Shown here piece after piece: positions 28,791 to 37,528 of a stretch of 64,000 nt of DNA. Source of the DNA: G965267425 sp965267425 (GTDB lineage: Bacteria > Bacteroidota > Bacteroidia > Flavobacteriales_E > Vicingaceae). A program made the position numbers and the translations under genes. The stretch spans positions 1,488,001-1,552,000 of the forward strand of contig OZ253959.1 in the NCBI GenBank assembly GCA_965267425.1, written 5' to 3'. Each line of letters opens with the position of its first letter. The stretch's first letter is position 1. The notes beneath the pieces are model-generated. The model searched no databases. It was not told where the DNA came from and worked only from the letters and a program-made list of their open reading frames with translations.

Positions 28791-30551
28791 ATGAAAATTA
28801 TTCATCTATTTTTTTGTCTTCTGACTTTCAATGTCTTTAGTCAATCCAACATTCGATTCACACATCCTGATGTGTTAAATGTTTTGCAAGGAAATTATAA
28901 TCCTACTACCTACCAAGCTAGTAATGTAATCCATGACAGAAGCACTATGGTTACGGGTATTTTAAATGATGTTGATGCAGATTCATTAAAAAGCACGCTT
29001 GTTAAACTGGAAACATTTTATACTCGAAATACGGGTTCTGACACACTTTCTGCCAGCACTGGTATTGGAGCAGCCAGAACCTGGATTCATCAAAAATTCC
29101 AGGAATACGGTAGTAATAATGAAAATAGGTTGTTAGTAGGATATCTTCAATTTGATGTTAGCGCATGTGGTCAAACAAGACATAAAAATGTGGCAGCTAT
29201 ATTGCCTGGATCAGATTTATCGAGAGAGGAAATTGTATTAGTTGAGGCACATTATGACAGCAGATGCGAACAGTCTTGTGATACAGGTTGTTATGCTCCA
29301 GGAATGGAAGACAATGGATCTGGCACCGCATTAGTAATGGAATTAGCTCGGGTCATGGCCAAATATACCTTTGATAGAACCATCATCTTTACGGTAACAA
29401 CAGGTGAAGAACAAGGATTACTGGGTGGGGAAGCATGGAGCGATTATATCGATGATAATAATATTCCTTTTTTGGCATGTCTGAATAATGATGTGATTGG
29501 CGGAATTATTTGTGGCGAAAATTCTTCTCCACCAAGTTGCAATACTCCTGGAGCACTGGACAGCACCAATGTCCGTATCTTTTCATTTTCACAGGTCAAC
29601 GACAGTGCGCGAAATTCTTCTCACAAACAATTGGCCAGGTATGTTAAGTTGCAACAGATTGAGGAAATCAATCCCAACCTTACCGTTCCAATGGAGTTGA
29701 ATTTGATGATAATGGAAGATAGGACAGGTAGAGGAGGTGATCACAAACCTTTTCGACAAAACGGTTTCCGGGCCATTCGTTTTACTTCGCAACATGAATT
29801 TGGCGATGGAAGTGGAAATGCCATTGATCGACAACATACCGTAAATGACGTATTAGGAATAGATACCGACATTCCACCCGATGGCCAGATAGATGATTAT
29901 TACGTCAACTTCGAATACCTTAAAAGAAATGCCATCATGAATGGTATCAATCTGGGCTTGATGGCATTGTCTCCAAGAGTCCCTGAACCAATCTATGAAG
30001 AGCAGGGTACTAATTTCAATCTTCAGCGAATTGTATTCGAGGATGAAGACACCTTATATGATCATCGTGTGGGTTTGCGTTATCGGGGGTCTGGGCATCT
30101 GTATTTTGATACGGTTATCTCGTCTACAAATCGGAATTACATTGACATCCCTGTGGTTACCAGTACAAATGAATATTATGTAAGTGTGTGCAATGTTGAA
30201 AATGGAACGGAAAGCATGTTTGCGGATGAATACAGTCAATTTTATGTTGGCATTGATGAACTGCCACCGGATGCTTCAATTGTGTTATTTGCCAATTATC
30301 CTAATCCATTTGTCGACTTTACAGACATAAAGTTTGACTCTCAAAGGGATTTCTATGAACAATCCTATTTACAGATAACAGACCTTTCTGGCAGAATTGT
30401 TGAACAAATCAAAATTGGTCGAATTCTTAAAGGAGAAAACGTAATTCGCCTGAATCGAGGAAATTTACAAGCAGGATTTTATTATTACACCTTGTTTGTG
30501 GATGATCAAGTTCTTGGAACTCGTCCATTTATATTGGCTGAAAAGAAATGA
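28791..30551 (+). CDS. Secreted M28-family zinc metallopeptidase with T9SS type A sorting domain
   Basis: Exported aminopeptidase-like protein of 586 residues. Signal peptide 1-17 (ending VFSQS). The M28 core has the expected di-zinc ligands: His in VEAHYDS (near 154), Asp in MEDNGSGTA, the Glu pair in TTGEEQGLLGG, Asp in NNDVIGG, and a late His in DRQHTVND. Several Cys are clustered near the active site (SRCEQSCDTGCY, about 157-168), probably disulfide-bonded. The last 80 residues are a type A sorting domain: LFANYPNPFVDFT ... NLQAGFYYYTLFVD ... ILAEKK. It likely digests peptides outside the cell after type IX export. It is not obviously linked to its neighbours; an intergenic region of 534 bases precedes it. 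Confidence 0.92.
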   Translation: MKIIHLFFCLLTFNVFSQSNIRFTHPDVLNVLQGNYNPTTYQASNVIHDRSTMVTGILNDVDADSLKSTLVKLETFYTRNTGSDTLSASTGIGAARTWIHQKFQEYGSNNENRLLVGYLQFDVSACGQTRHKNVAAILPGSDLSREEIVLVEAHYDSRCEQSCDTGCYAPGMEDNGSGTALVMELARVMAKYTFDRTIIFTVTTGEEQGLLGGEAWSDYIDDNNIPFLACLNNDVIGGIICGENSSPPSCNTPGALDSTNVRIFSFSQVNDSARNSSHKQLARYVKLQQIEEINPNLTVPMELNLMIMEDRTGRGGDHKPFRQNGFRAIRFTSQHEFGDGSGNAIDRQHTVNDVLGIDTDIPPDGQIDDYYVNFEYLKRNAIMNGINLGLMALSPRVPEPIYEEQGTNFNLQRIVFEDEDTLYDHRVGLRYRGSGHLYFDTVISSTNRNYIDIPVVTSTNEYYVSVCNVENGTESMFADEYSQFYVGIDELPPDASIVLFANYPNPFVDFTDIKFDSQRDFYEQSYLQITDLSGRIVEQIKIGRILKGENVIRLNRGNLQAGFYYYTLFVDDQVLGTRPFILAEKK

Positions 30552-30695
30552 TTCAATTGAAATAATCAAGGTCATTTCCAGTGATATTCTTCTCCTGAGT
30601 AAGTCGCATTTGACATTTCATAATACAATTCCTAATCTCGTTTAATGAACCGAACCATGAGATTTTGAAAGGAAAGATTATCCTATATTTACCCC

Positions 30696-31697
30696 GTGAA
30701 CGTGGCCCTTCGGAATATTAGTTACTACCTCCCGGAAAATGTGTTAACCAATGAACAGCTGAGTGAGGAATTCGGATTTTTAACTCCTGATGAAATTTAC
30801 AAGCGATCAGGAGTTAAGAAACGGCACATCACGTATACAGGAATTTTAGGTTCTGACTTAGCTTATTGTGCAGCCATAAGATTGTTTGAAGAACACAAAA
30901 TTGACAAAAACTCCATTGATTTTTTATTGTTGTGTACAACGGCACTGGATTACAAAGTTCCAGCCACGTCAAGCATCTTGCAAGATCGTTTGAAGCTTCC
31001 ACAAAATATTGGAACCATGGATATCCCTATGGGTTGTACTGGATTCGTATATGGTCTGAGTTTTGCAAAAGGATTGATTTCTTCTGGTCAAGCTAAAAAA
31101 GTGCTGCTTTTGACTGCTGAGGTGCCAAGTATCGTTTGTCATCCAGAGGATTATGCGTTGAGAATGATTTTTGGTGATGCAGGAGCTGCAGCTATAATTG
31201 AACCAAGTCAATCGTCCGAAATAGGTGAATTTGTTTTTGGATCGGATGGATCAGGGGCAATGGAATTGCATGTAGAAAGGAGTTTTACTCGACATCCAGT
31301 TGATAATCAATGGCTTGAGCAATATAAAGAAGTAGGTGGGATGAAATTTGGTAGAATGAAAATGGATGGTTCGGCTATTTTTAGTTTTGCCTTGAAAATT
31401 GTTCCTCAATTGGTGGACGATATTCTGGAAAAAAACAATTTGAAATTTAATGACATAGATTTGTTTATTTTTCATCAACCAAACGGCTATTTGCTAAATG
31501 TTATTAAACGAAAGCTGCAAATTCCTGATGAAAAATTCTTCAGTTATATGGAAGAGGTGGGGAACACAGTGTCTTGCACCATACCGATTGCATATATAGA
31601 AGCTGAAAAGCAAAATAGAATAAAACCTGGAAATAACATTCTGGTAGCTGGCTTTGGTACCGGTTTGTCATGGGCAGGAACTGTAATTAAGACATAA
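30696..31697 (+). CDS. 3-oxoacyl-ACP synthase III-family enzyme (first copy)
   Basis: Thiolase-fold condensing enzyme of 333 residues. FabH-type enzymes condense an acyl-CoA primer with malonyl-ACP. The catalytic triad is intact: Cys114 (PMGCTGFVYG), His260 (FIFHQPNGY) and Asn290 (EVGNTVSC). GTG start; the N-terminus NVALRNISYYLPENVLTNEQL matches the family. It is separated by 10 bases from the ACP gene, and a second KAS III gene follows, so this is a dedicated pathway copy rather than the housekeeping fabH, which usually sits with plsX/rpmF. It probably starts a chain or makes a special short acyl group for the cluster reaching to 45009. The product is unknown. Confidence 0.9.
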   Translation: MNVALRNISYYLPENVLTNEQLSEEFGFLTPDEIYKRSGVKKRHITYTGILGSDLAYCAAIRLFEEHKIDKNSIDFLLLCTTALDYKVPATSSILQDRLKLPQNIGTMDIPMGCTGFVYGLSFAKGLISSGQAKKVLLLTAEVPSIVCHPEDYALRMIFGDAGAAAIIEPSQSSEIGEFVFGSDGSGAMELHVERSFTRHPVDNQWLEQYKEVGGMKFGRMKMDGSAIFSFALKIVPQLVDDILEKNNLKFNDIDLFIFHQPNGYLLNVIKRKLQIPDEKFFSYMEEVGNTVSCTIPIAYIEAEKQNRIKPGNNILVAGFGTGLSWAGTVIKT

Positions 31698-31707
31698 TTT
31701 GAAATAC

Positions 31708-31938
31708 ATGGACATAAATACATTTATTGAAAAATTAGAGGAAGAGTTTGAAGATGTGGAAGCTGGAACACTTCAAGCCGATACTTCTTATAAGGATATT
31801 GAAGGATGGGATTCCATGCATGCATTGATCATCATAGCCATGGTTGACATTGAGTATAGCATTACGTTGACGGGTGAAGATCTTCAAAAGGCCGTAACCA
31901 TTCAAGATATTTTTGACATTGTTAAGTCTCGTTCGTAA
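31708..31938 (+). CDS. Acyl carrier protein
   Basis: Small acidic carrier of 76 residues from the ATG at 31708; a TTG nine bases upstream would add three residues. The phosphopantetheine-attachment Ser36 is in GWDSMHALIII, where the usual DSL is DSM. Many Glu/Asp residues in helices I and II fit an ACP. Located between two KAS III genes (gaps 10 and 2 bases), it is evidently their dedicated carrier. It would hold the growing or modified acyl chain for reduction by the SDR at 33001 and perhaps for transfer by the GNAT at 34667. Confidence 0.88.
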   Translation: MDINTFIEKLEEEFEDVEAGTLQADTSYKDIEGWDSMHALIIIAMVDIEYSITLTGEDLQKAVTIQDIFDIVKSRS

Positions 31939-31940
31939 GT

Positions 31941-32999
31941 ATGGATGTGTTTAACATATCAGGAATATCAATAAAAGGTGTGGCAGCTGCTGTGCCCAAG
32001 ACAGTCTTTTCCAACGAGAATTATGATTTACTCACAGAAAAGGAAAAGCGTCTTTTGATGAAAACCACAGGTGTTGAACAAAAAAGAGTGGCCAAAAAAG
32101 GCGTAACCACTTCAGATTATTGCTTGATGTCTGCGGAGCAGTTGATGGGTGAATTGAACTGGGAAAAAGATGAGATTGGTGTATTGGTATTTCTTTCTCA
32201 ATCAAGAGATTATTATTTGCCTGCTACGTCAATCATATTGCAGGATAAAATGGGATTGCCCAAATCTTGCATTGCTTTTGATGTGAGCCTGGGATGCTCG
32301 GGATATGTTTATGGACTTTCAATCATCGCTTCCATGATGAAGTCGGTTGGCCGTAAAAAAGGATTGTTATTGGTAGGTGATATTTCTTCTGCAACCTGTT
32401 CTTATGAGGATAAAAGTACTTATCCTTTATTTGGCGATGCTGGAACGGCAACTGCCCTGGAATTGGAAGATACAAGTGAAGGTTTTCATTTTAACCTAAT
32501 GAATGATGGAAAAGATCATGACGCCATTATTATCCCACATGGTGGAATAAGGAATAGAGCTACACGTGAATCTTTTGACGTGTTTGAAGCAGGAGAAGGG
32601 ATCAAAAGACACAATCTCGATTTAAGTTTAGATGGCTTACGGGTGTTTAATTTTTCTGTAACGGATGTCCCTCCAGCCGTGAGGGAATTGATGGAGGCAA
32701 GGCATAAAAGTCCGGCTGATTATGACCATTTCGTTATGCATCAGGCCAATAAATTGATGAACGAAACCATTCGTCGTAAATTAAAATTTGAACCGGAACA
32801 AGTTCCATATTCTCTTCAACAATTTGGAAACACCAGTTCGGCGTCTATTCCATTAACCATGGTTACCCAATTAAGAGAAGCATTGACCACAAAAACGTTG
32901 AATTTGTTACTTTCGGGTTTTGGTGTTGGCTTATCTTGGGGGGTAGTTGAATTGTCAACTTCTTCCATTGTTTGTCCTCCAATTATTGAATCAGACTAG
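31941..32999 (+). CDS. 3-oxoacyl-ACP synthase III-family enzyme (second copy)
   Basis: Second FabH-like condensing enzyme, 352 residues. Its triad is also intact: Cys119 (SLGCSGYVYG), His267 (FVMHQANKLM) and Asn297 (QFGNTSSAS). It resembles the first copy but is clearly diverged, with about 20 extra residues, so the two probably have different primers or acceptors. It starts 2 bases after the ACP stop and is followed after 1 base by the SDR gene, forming a compact KAS-ACP-KAS-SDR block. Similar blocks occur in surface-glycan loci that make 3-hydroxyacyl decorations for amino sugars (established for such loci in general). The same role here is inference. Confidence 0.9.
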   Translation: MDVFNISGISIKGVAAAVPKTVFSNENYDLLTEKEKRLLMKTTGVEQKRVAKKGVTTSDYCLMSAEQLMGELNWEKDEIGVLVFLSQSRDYYLPATSIILQDKMGLPKSCIAFDVSLGCSGYVYGLSIIASMMKSVGRKKGLLLVGDISSATCSYEDKSTYPLFGDAGTATALELEDTSEGFHFNLMNDGKDHDAIIIPHGGIRNRATRESFDVFEAGEGIKRHNLDLSLDGLRVFNFSVTDVPPAVRELMEARHKSPADYDHFVMHQANKLMNETIRRKLKFEPEQVPYSLQQFGNTSSASIPLTMVTQLREALTTKTLNLLLSGFGVGLSWGVVELSTSSIVCPPIIESD

Positions 33000-33000
33000 T

Positions 33001-33744
33001 ATGCAATCGTTCTCACTTCGTGGAAAAACCATATTGATCACCGGTGCTTCTTCTGGAATTGGTAAGCAAACTGCCATTACTGCTTCAGAAGCGGGTGCTC
33101 ATTTGATTTTAACCGGAAGGGACGAAAATCGATTAAAGGAAACATTAGAGGCCATCTCCACAAAAGGTGAAATCATCATTGGTGATTTGACCGATGAAAG
33201 TGATCGATTAAAAATTGCAGATGCATGCACTTCGTTGGATGGAATTGTACATGGAGCAGGTGTTGTAAAACCTTTCCCTACTAAATACATCGGTCAAAAA
33301 AACCTTGATGAAATCTACCAGATCAACTACGAAGCTCCAGTCTTTTTAATGAGTGCCCTCTTTCAAAAGAAAAAAATAAACAAAGAAGCCTCCATTGTCT
33401 TTTTGTCGTCTGTATCCAGCAACTTTCCTCACAAAGCCGGCGCACTTTATAGTGGCGCTAAATCAGCATTGAATGCATACAGTAAAGTGCTGGCACTGGA
33501 ATATGCACCACAAAAAATAAGATCGAATGCAATACTGGCGGCCATGGTAAAAACGCCCATGTTTTATGAAGCGGAAGCTGCAGTGTCTAAAGAAAAAATG
33601 GATGAACATGGAAGCCATTACCCATTGGGATTTGGAGAACCAATAGATGTGGCGCGATGCGCAGTGTTTCTTCTGTCACCTGCTTCCAAATGGATTACCG
33701 GAACAGAAATTGTAATGGATGGAGGATTAACGGCAGGGACATGA
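33001..33744 (+). CDS. SDR-family oxidoreductase (FabG-like)
   Basis: NAD(P)H-dependent short-chain dehydrogenase of 247 residues. It starts at ATG 33001 (MQSFSLRGKTILITG); a longer frame from 32947 would run back into the KAS gene and lacks family similarity. Cofactor motif TGASSGIGK (about 14-22), the NAG-type motif as GIVHGAG, catalytic Ser in FLSSVSS, and YSGAKSA for the YxxxK pair. The C-terminal VMDGGLTAGT is typical of FabG-like enzymes. The natural reaction would be reduction of the 3-oxoacyl-ACP made by the adjacent condensing enzymes. Its stop overlaps the ATG of the GT2 gene (ATGA). Confidence 0.9.
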   Translation: MQSFSLRGKTILITGASSGIGKQTAITASEAGAHLILTGRDENRLKETLEAISTKGEIIIGDLTDESDRLKIADACTSLDGIVHGAGVVKPFPTKYIGQKNLDEIYQINYEAPVFLMSALFQKKKINKEASIVFLSSVSSNFPHKAGALYSGAKSALNAYSKVLALEYAPQKIRSNAILAAMVKTPMFYEAEAAVSKEKMDEHGSHYPLGFGEPIDVARCAVFLLSPASKWITGTEIVMDGGLTAGT

Positions 33745-34670
33745 ATGTAACACTTAAATATTCCGTCATAGTTCCTGTATACAATAGTGCAGCAACACTA
33801 CGTGAATTGGTTAATCGATTGGCATCTCAGTTTAAGGAATTGAATCAATCATTTGAGTTGGTTTTTGTGAATGACTATTCTTCGGATGATAGTTGGAACG
33901 TACTGAAATCCATCAAAGATCAAAATCCAGAATTGAGCATTATCCTCATCAGTTTAGGGCGAAATTATGGACAGCACAATGCAACGTTATGCGCCATGAA
34001 TCATGTTTCTGGAGAATATGTGATAACCCTTGATGATGACCTACAAAACCCGCCAGAGGAACTTCCCAAATTAATTGATGCGATGAATGAGGCTGACCTG
34101 GATGTGGTTTACGGCATTGGAAATGCCAGTCAATCTGCCTATCGCAGGGCAGGAAGTAAAATTTGGAAGAAAAGTAGTACGGTCTTTGATGATGGAATGG
34201 GTGAGGGAAGTTCATTTCGGTTGATTAAACGCGAGTTGGTCAATAAATTAATCAACCACAAGCAAGAATTCATTTATTTGGAAGAAATCATTTATTGGTA
34301 TACACACCATATTGGATTTGAGTTAGTTAAGTACGAAGAGCGAAAAGCTGGCCGATCCACTTACTCACCCAAACGGTTGTTTAATCTTGTATTTAACCTC
34401 ACCATGTTTTATGGATCCTGGCCATTGAAATTGATGACCTTTTTTGGTATTGCAGGATCTACTTTTTCTTTTTTCCTGGCGGCATTCTATCTTGTGAAAA
34501 AGGTAGTATTTGGCATTGGTTTGCCTGGGTTTACATCCATTATTGTCAGTATTTTATTTGCAACCAGTATCATATTGTTGTGTTTTGGTATCCTTGGCCA
34601 ATACTTGCGTAAAATTTACGCTGTGCTGAACAACAAACCAACCTTTTCCATAAAATCCATCATTCGATGA
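33741..34670 (+). CDS. GT2 glycosyltransferase of the polyprenyl-phosphate sugar synthase type (DPM1/ArnC/GtrB-like)
   Basis: Membrane-associated family 2 glycosyltransferase of 309 residues starting at ATG 33741 (VIVPVYNSAATL follows). The nucleotide-sugar/metal site is TLDDDLQNPPEELPK, a signature of DPM1/ArnC/GtrB enzymes that load a sugar onto polyprenyl phosphate. Two transmembrane helices follow near 230-255 and 262-290, as in GtrB. It overlaps the SDR by ATGA and the next gene by ATGA, showing translational coupling. In the cluster it may supply the lipid-linked sugar used by the GT-C-like protein at 43102. The sugar is unknown. Confidence 0.88.
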   Translation: MNVTLKYSVIVPVYNSAATLRELVNRLASQFKELNQSFELVFVNDYSSDDSWNVLKSIKDQNPELSIILISLGRNYGQHNATLCAMNHVSGEYVITLDDDLQNPPEELPKLIDAMNEADLDVVYGIGNASQSAYRRAGSKIWKKSSTVFDDGMGEGSSFRLIKRELVNKLINHKQEFIYLEEIIYWYTHHIGFELVKYEERKAGRSTYSPKRLFNLVFNLTMFYGSWPLKLMTFFGIAGSTFSFFLAAFYLVKKVVFGIGLPGFTSIIVSILFATSIILLCFGILGQYLRKIYAVLNNKPTFSIKSIIR

Positions 34671-35335
34671 TCATCCGCAAATATGGTGTCACATTACAAC
34701 GTTTAAGACGCGAACACATAGAGTTGGTGAGGCAAAAGCGCAATGCGGAAGAAATAAGGAAATACATGTTCTTTCGTGAAACCATTACGCCGGAAATGCA
34801 AAAAAAATGGTTTGACAGCGTTGATAATGTTTACAACTACTACTTCATCATTGAATATGGAGGTGATTTCGTAGGATTGATAAATGGTAAAAATCTGGAT
34901 TTTGAACAAAAGACTTCAGAGGGTGGAATCTTTATTTGGGAACCAAAACATTTAAACAGCTATTTGCCAATTATGTGTTCGGTAATGATGGCAGATGTCA
35001 CATTTAATGTGATGGGCATGAATAAAACCATTGCCGAAATTTTATCTTCCAACTCCAGATCCTTGCACTACAATAAAAAATTGGGGTATACCGTCGTGCA
35101 AGAAGATGCTTCAACGGGCAAGATTATATGCGAATTGAACAAGGAAAACTATGATAAGTATGGTGGTGCTGTTCGTAAAGCCATTGGTAGAATTGGAAAA
35201 GATCCAAGTCCTTGTACATGGGATAATATATACGTAGATCAAGTGGATGATGTGATGCGAAAAAAACTTTACACCAATTTACCTGAACAGGTGCAGCAAG
35301 GAATTGATATGAAATTTGAACAACTTCATCGATGA
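34667..35335 (+). CDS. GNAT-family N-acyltransferase
   Basis: Acyltransferase-like protein of 222 residues. Residues about 8-150 fit a GNAT fold of the RimJ/PseH kind: LQRLRREHIELVRQKRNAEE at the N-terminus, the central strand with YYFIIEYGGDFVGLING, and a C-terminal SSNSRSLHYNKKLGYTVVQ resembling the acetyl-CoA-binding N-x-x-S-x-x-x-Y-x-K-x-G-F pattern. The last 60 residues are an added tail with no known motif. In sugar-modification pathways such enzymes acylate an amino sugar. Here it may move the ACP-bound acyl group from the upstream genes onto the sugar (inference). ATGA overlaps on both ends link it to the GT2 and first cupin genes. Confidence 0.8.
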   Translation: MIIRKYGVTLQRLRREHIELVRQKRNAEEIRKYMFFRETITPEMQKKWFDSVDNVYNYYFIIEYGGDFVGLINGKNLDFEQKTSEGGIFIWEPKHLNSYLPIMCSVMMADVTFNVMGMNKTIAEILSSNSRSLHYNKKLGYTVVQEDASTGKIICELNKENYDKYGGAVRKAIGRIGKDPSPCTWDNIYVDQVDDVMRKKLYTNLPEQVQQGIDMKFEQLHR

Positions 35336-36369
35336 CATATTCAGGGGTATCCGAAGCTTTGCAGAAAAGATATGATCGATTTCAGATACTTGATCATTTT
35401 TTGGGTCGGAAACGTGTATTTCAATGGTGGAATAAAAAGAGAATTCAATACTATACTGATCTCACCAATGAATTAGAAAAGAAAGAAATCGGTAAAGTAT
35501 TGCATATTGAAGAAATTGAAGATGTTGATCCAAAAGTATTCATCAACCAATACTTAAAAAAGGGAATTCCTGTTGTATTCAAAGGTTTGGCCAGTAATTG
35601 GGGATGTTGTCAAAAATGGTCATTGGACTATTTCAAAGATTTGCATGGAGATGATGAAATCATCAATGTGGCTAATAACATTGGAGAAGTGCCCGTTGAA
35701 AAAATGACACTGGCCGAAATTATCGACCAGATTCTTCAGGGAAATTCCAAATATTATCGGTTTTACCCTCTTTTAAAAAGACATCCTGAACACATCAAAG
35801 ATTTTGATTACGATTGGTTGCGAAATCGTAGAACTACTAACTTGGCTGAGGTTTTCCAGGTATTTATAGGTGCAGCGGGAACGGAAACCCCCATACATAA
35901 TGCAGGTGTCTGCAATTTGTTTGTTCAGGCCCATGGTACCAAAAAGTGGATTTTATATCCGCAAAACATGATTTCCGTGATCGATCCTGAACCAGTGGTG
36001 AATTTCCATAGAGGGGCACCATTCCGGCAGGGTGAACCGTTTAATCCATTTAATCCAGATTACAACAAGTATCCACTGTATGAAAAAATAGATCGTTATG
36101 AAGTGATGCTTGAACAAGGAGATGTTTTATGGAACCCACCTTATATGTGGCATACGGTAAGAAACGAAACTACATCCATAGGTGTGGGTTACCGTTGGGT
36201 GGATTTTCCATTGAATATTCGAACCAATCCCGTATACGGCATTCTTGATATGCTGGTTAAAAATCCTCCGGTTTGGAAGTCTATCAAAATGGGCAAAGAG
36301 GATTATAACCTGGTTCAATACATGGAACGAAAAGAAGAGCTGGAGAAATTTCTGAATGCACAACAGTAG
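35332..36369 (+). CDS. JmjC/Cupin_8-like protein 1 with HNA metal motif
   Basis: Protein of 345 residues with the double-stranded beta-helix of the FIH/JmjC (Cupin_8) 2-oxoglutarate oxygenases. The motif TPIHNAGVCNLFVQ aligns without gaps to FIH around its HxD: first His189 kept, Asp replaced by Ala191, the Asn four residues on kept, and Lys204 (GTKKW), equivalent to the 2OG-binding Lys214 of FIH, kept at the same spacing of 15. The distal ligand His274 is in PPYMWHTVRN. Family-specific marks shared with three downstream paralogues are DHFLGRK at the N-terminus, WxCCxxW (WGCCQKW) near 85, and PFNPFNPDY. No signal peptide. Possible roles are a halogenase-like or other non-hydroxylating Fe/2OG enzyme, or a binding protein. 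Coupled to the GNAT gene by ATGA. Confidence 0.85.
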   Translation: MTYSGVSEALQKRYDRFQILDHFLGRKRVFQWWNKKRIQYYTDLTNELEKKEIGKVLHIEEIEDVDPKVFINQYLKKGIPVVFKGLASNWGCCQKWSLDYFKDLHGDDEIINVANNIGEVPVEKMTLAEIIDQILQGNSKYYRFYPLLKRHPEHIKDFDYDWLRNRRTTNLAEVFQVFIGAAGTETPIHNAGVCNLFVQAHGTKKWILYPQNMISVIDPEPVVNFHRGAPFRQGEPFNPFNPDYNKYPLYEKIDRYEVMLEQGDVLWNPPYMWHTVRNETTSIGVGYRWVDFPLNIRTNPVYGILDMLVKNPPVWKSIKMGKEDYNLVQYMERKEELEKFLNAQQ

Positions 36370-36451
36370 CTGAATTCTTATTTTACAAATACTCTAAAAA
36401 TTAGTAGTATTACAATATATTGTAGAATAATCAATTAACCAGAATAACCGG

Positions 36452-37528
36452 GTGCTCTTTAATTACGACAAATCACTGTCTTCATTCATTCGGATGGAAT
36501 ACGGATTTTTTCAATTCCTGGATCATTTTTTTGGAAGAAAAACAGCCAATCGCATCTCCTTAGGTGGAAGACAGAGCATGTATCGCGAAATAGATCGCCA
36601 ATTAAAGAAAAATGGAAAGAAACCTATTGTTCCACTCAAAAAAGTCAAGGACATTTCCCTGGAAGATTTTCAAAAAAATCATTTAAAAAAGGGAATACCC
36701 ATTGTATTCGAAGGGGCAGCCAAAGATTGGGAATGCTGCAAATCATGGGATTTGGAATTCTTCAATCAAAAACATGGAGATGAACGAGTGGTGTTGCTCG
36801 CCAATTCTGGAGAAAACACCAATGTATTGGATGAAGCTTACGAATCAACTACATTTTCGGATATCATATCCAACATTCGCACAGGAGGAACCAAATACCT
36901 GAATTTTTATCCTTTGTTGGACAAGCATCCGGAATATTACAAGGACTTTGATATTCAATGGTTAAAAGAAAGAAGGCACCAAAACAACATATATACAGGT
37001 TGTCAAATGTTTTTAGGAGGAAAAGGTAATGAAGCAGCTTTGCATAATGCACATCAGGCCAACTTGTTTATTCAGGTCTGGGGTGAAAAAAAATGGGTGA
37101 TTTATCCGAGCTACTATTTCCCGGCAGTGGATCCAGATCCTGTTCGAAACTTATATCGCAATGCGCCTTTTAGAAAAGGACCTCCTTTTAATCCGTTCAA
37201 TCCGGACTACGAGATGTATCCAAGGTTTGAATACATTCAAGGATATGAAATTCATCTCAAGCCAGGAGATATTTTATACAATCCTCCTTATGTATGGCAT
37301 GCGGTGAAAAATCTTACAGATTCAATTGCATGCAGCTATCGATGGACCAATCCATTTTATAGTTTTAAAAGAGAACCGTTGTACTTTTTCCTGGATTTGT
37401 TTGCTACCAATCCAAACATGTATAAGTCAATCAAGTTGAGTAAAGAGAATTTTAATCTGGTACGTCTCGCTGAAGAAGGCCTGCTAGATGACTATTTAAA
37501 GAATGAAAAAGAATATGCAGGCCAGTGA
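36452..37528 (+). CDS. JmjC/Cupin_8-like protein 2 with HNA metal motif
   Basis: Paralogue of the preceding protein, 358 residues from a GTG start; the start matches the length of N-terminus before DHFFGRK in the other copies. Metal motif ALHNAHQANLFIQ with His198 and Ala200 in place of the acidic ligand, then GEKKW with the 2OG-type Lys. Distal His283 in PPYVWHAVKN. WECCKSW, PFNPFNPDY and the C-terminal NLVRLAEEGLLDDYL are shared marks. The 82-base gap before it is the only sizeable gap within the cupin array, so a second promoter there is possible, though I see no clear site. Its 3' end overlaps the next copy. Confidence 0.85.
   Translation: MLFNYDKSLSSFIRMEYGFFQFLDHFFGRKTANRISLGGRQSMYREIDRQLKKNGKKPIVPLKKVKDISLEDFQKNHLKKGIPIVFEGAAKDWECCKSWDLEFFNQKHGDERVVLLANSGENTNVLDEAYESTTFSDIISNIRTGGTKYLNFYPLLDKHPEYYKDFDIQWLKERRHQNNIYTGCQMFLGGKGNEAALHNAHQANLFIQVWGEKKWVIYPSYYFPAVDPDPVRNLYRNAPFRKGPPFNPFNPDYEMYPRFEYIQGYEIHLKPGDILYNPPYVWHAVKNLTDSIACSYRWTNPFYSFKREPLYFFLDLFATNPNMYKSIKLSKENFNLVRLAEEGLLDDYLKNEKEYAGQ

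Noticed and set aside
32947..33000. N-terminal extension of the SDR reading frame
   Set aside because: The added 18 codons overlap the end of the KAS III gene and precede a normal SDR start at 33001 immediately before the Rossmann motif.
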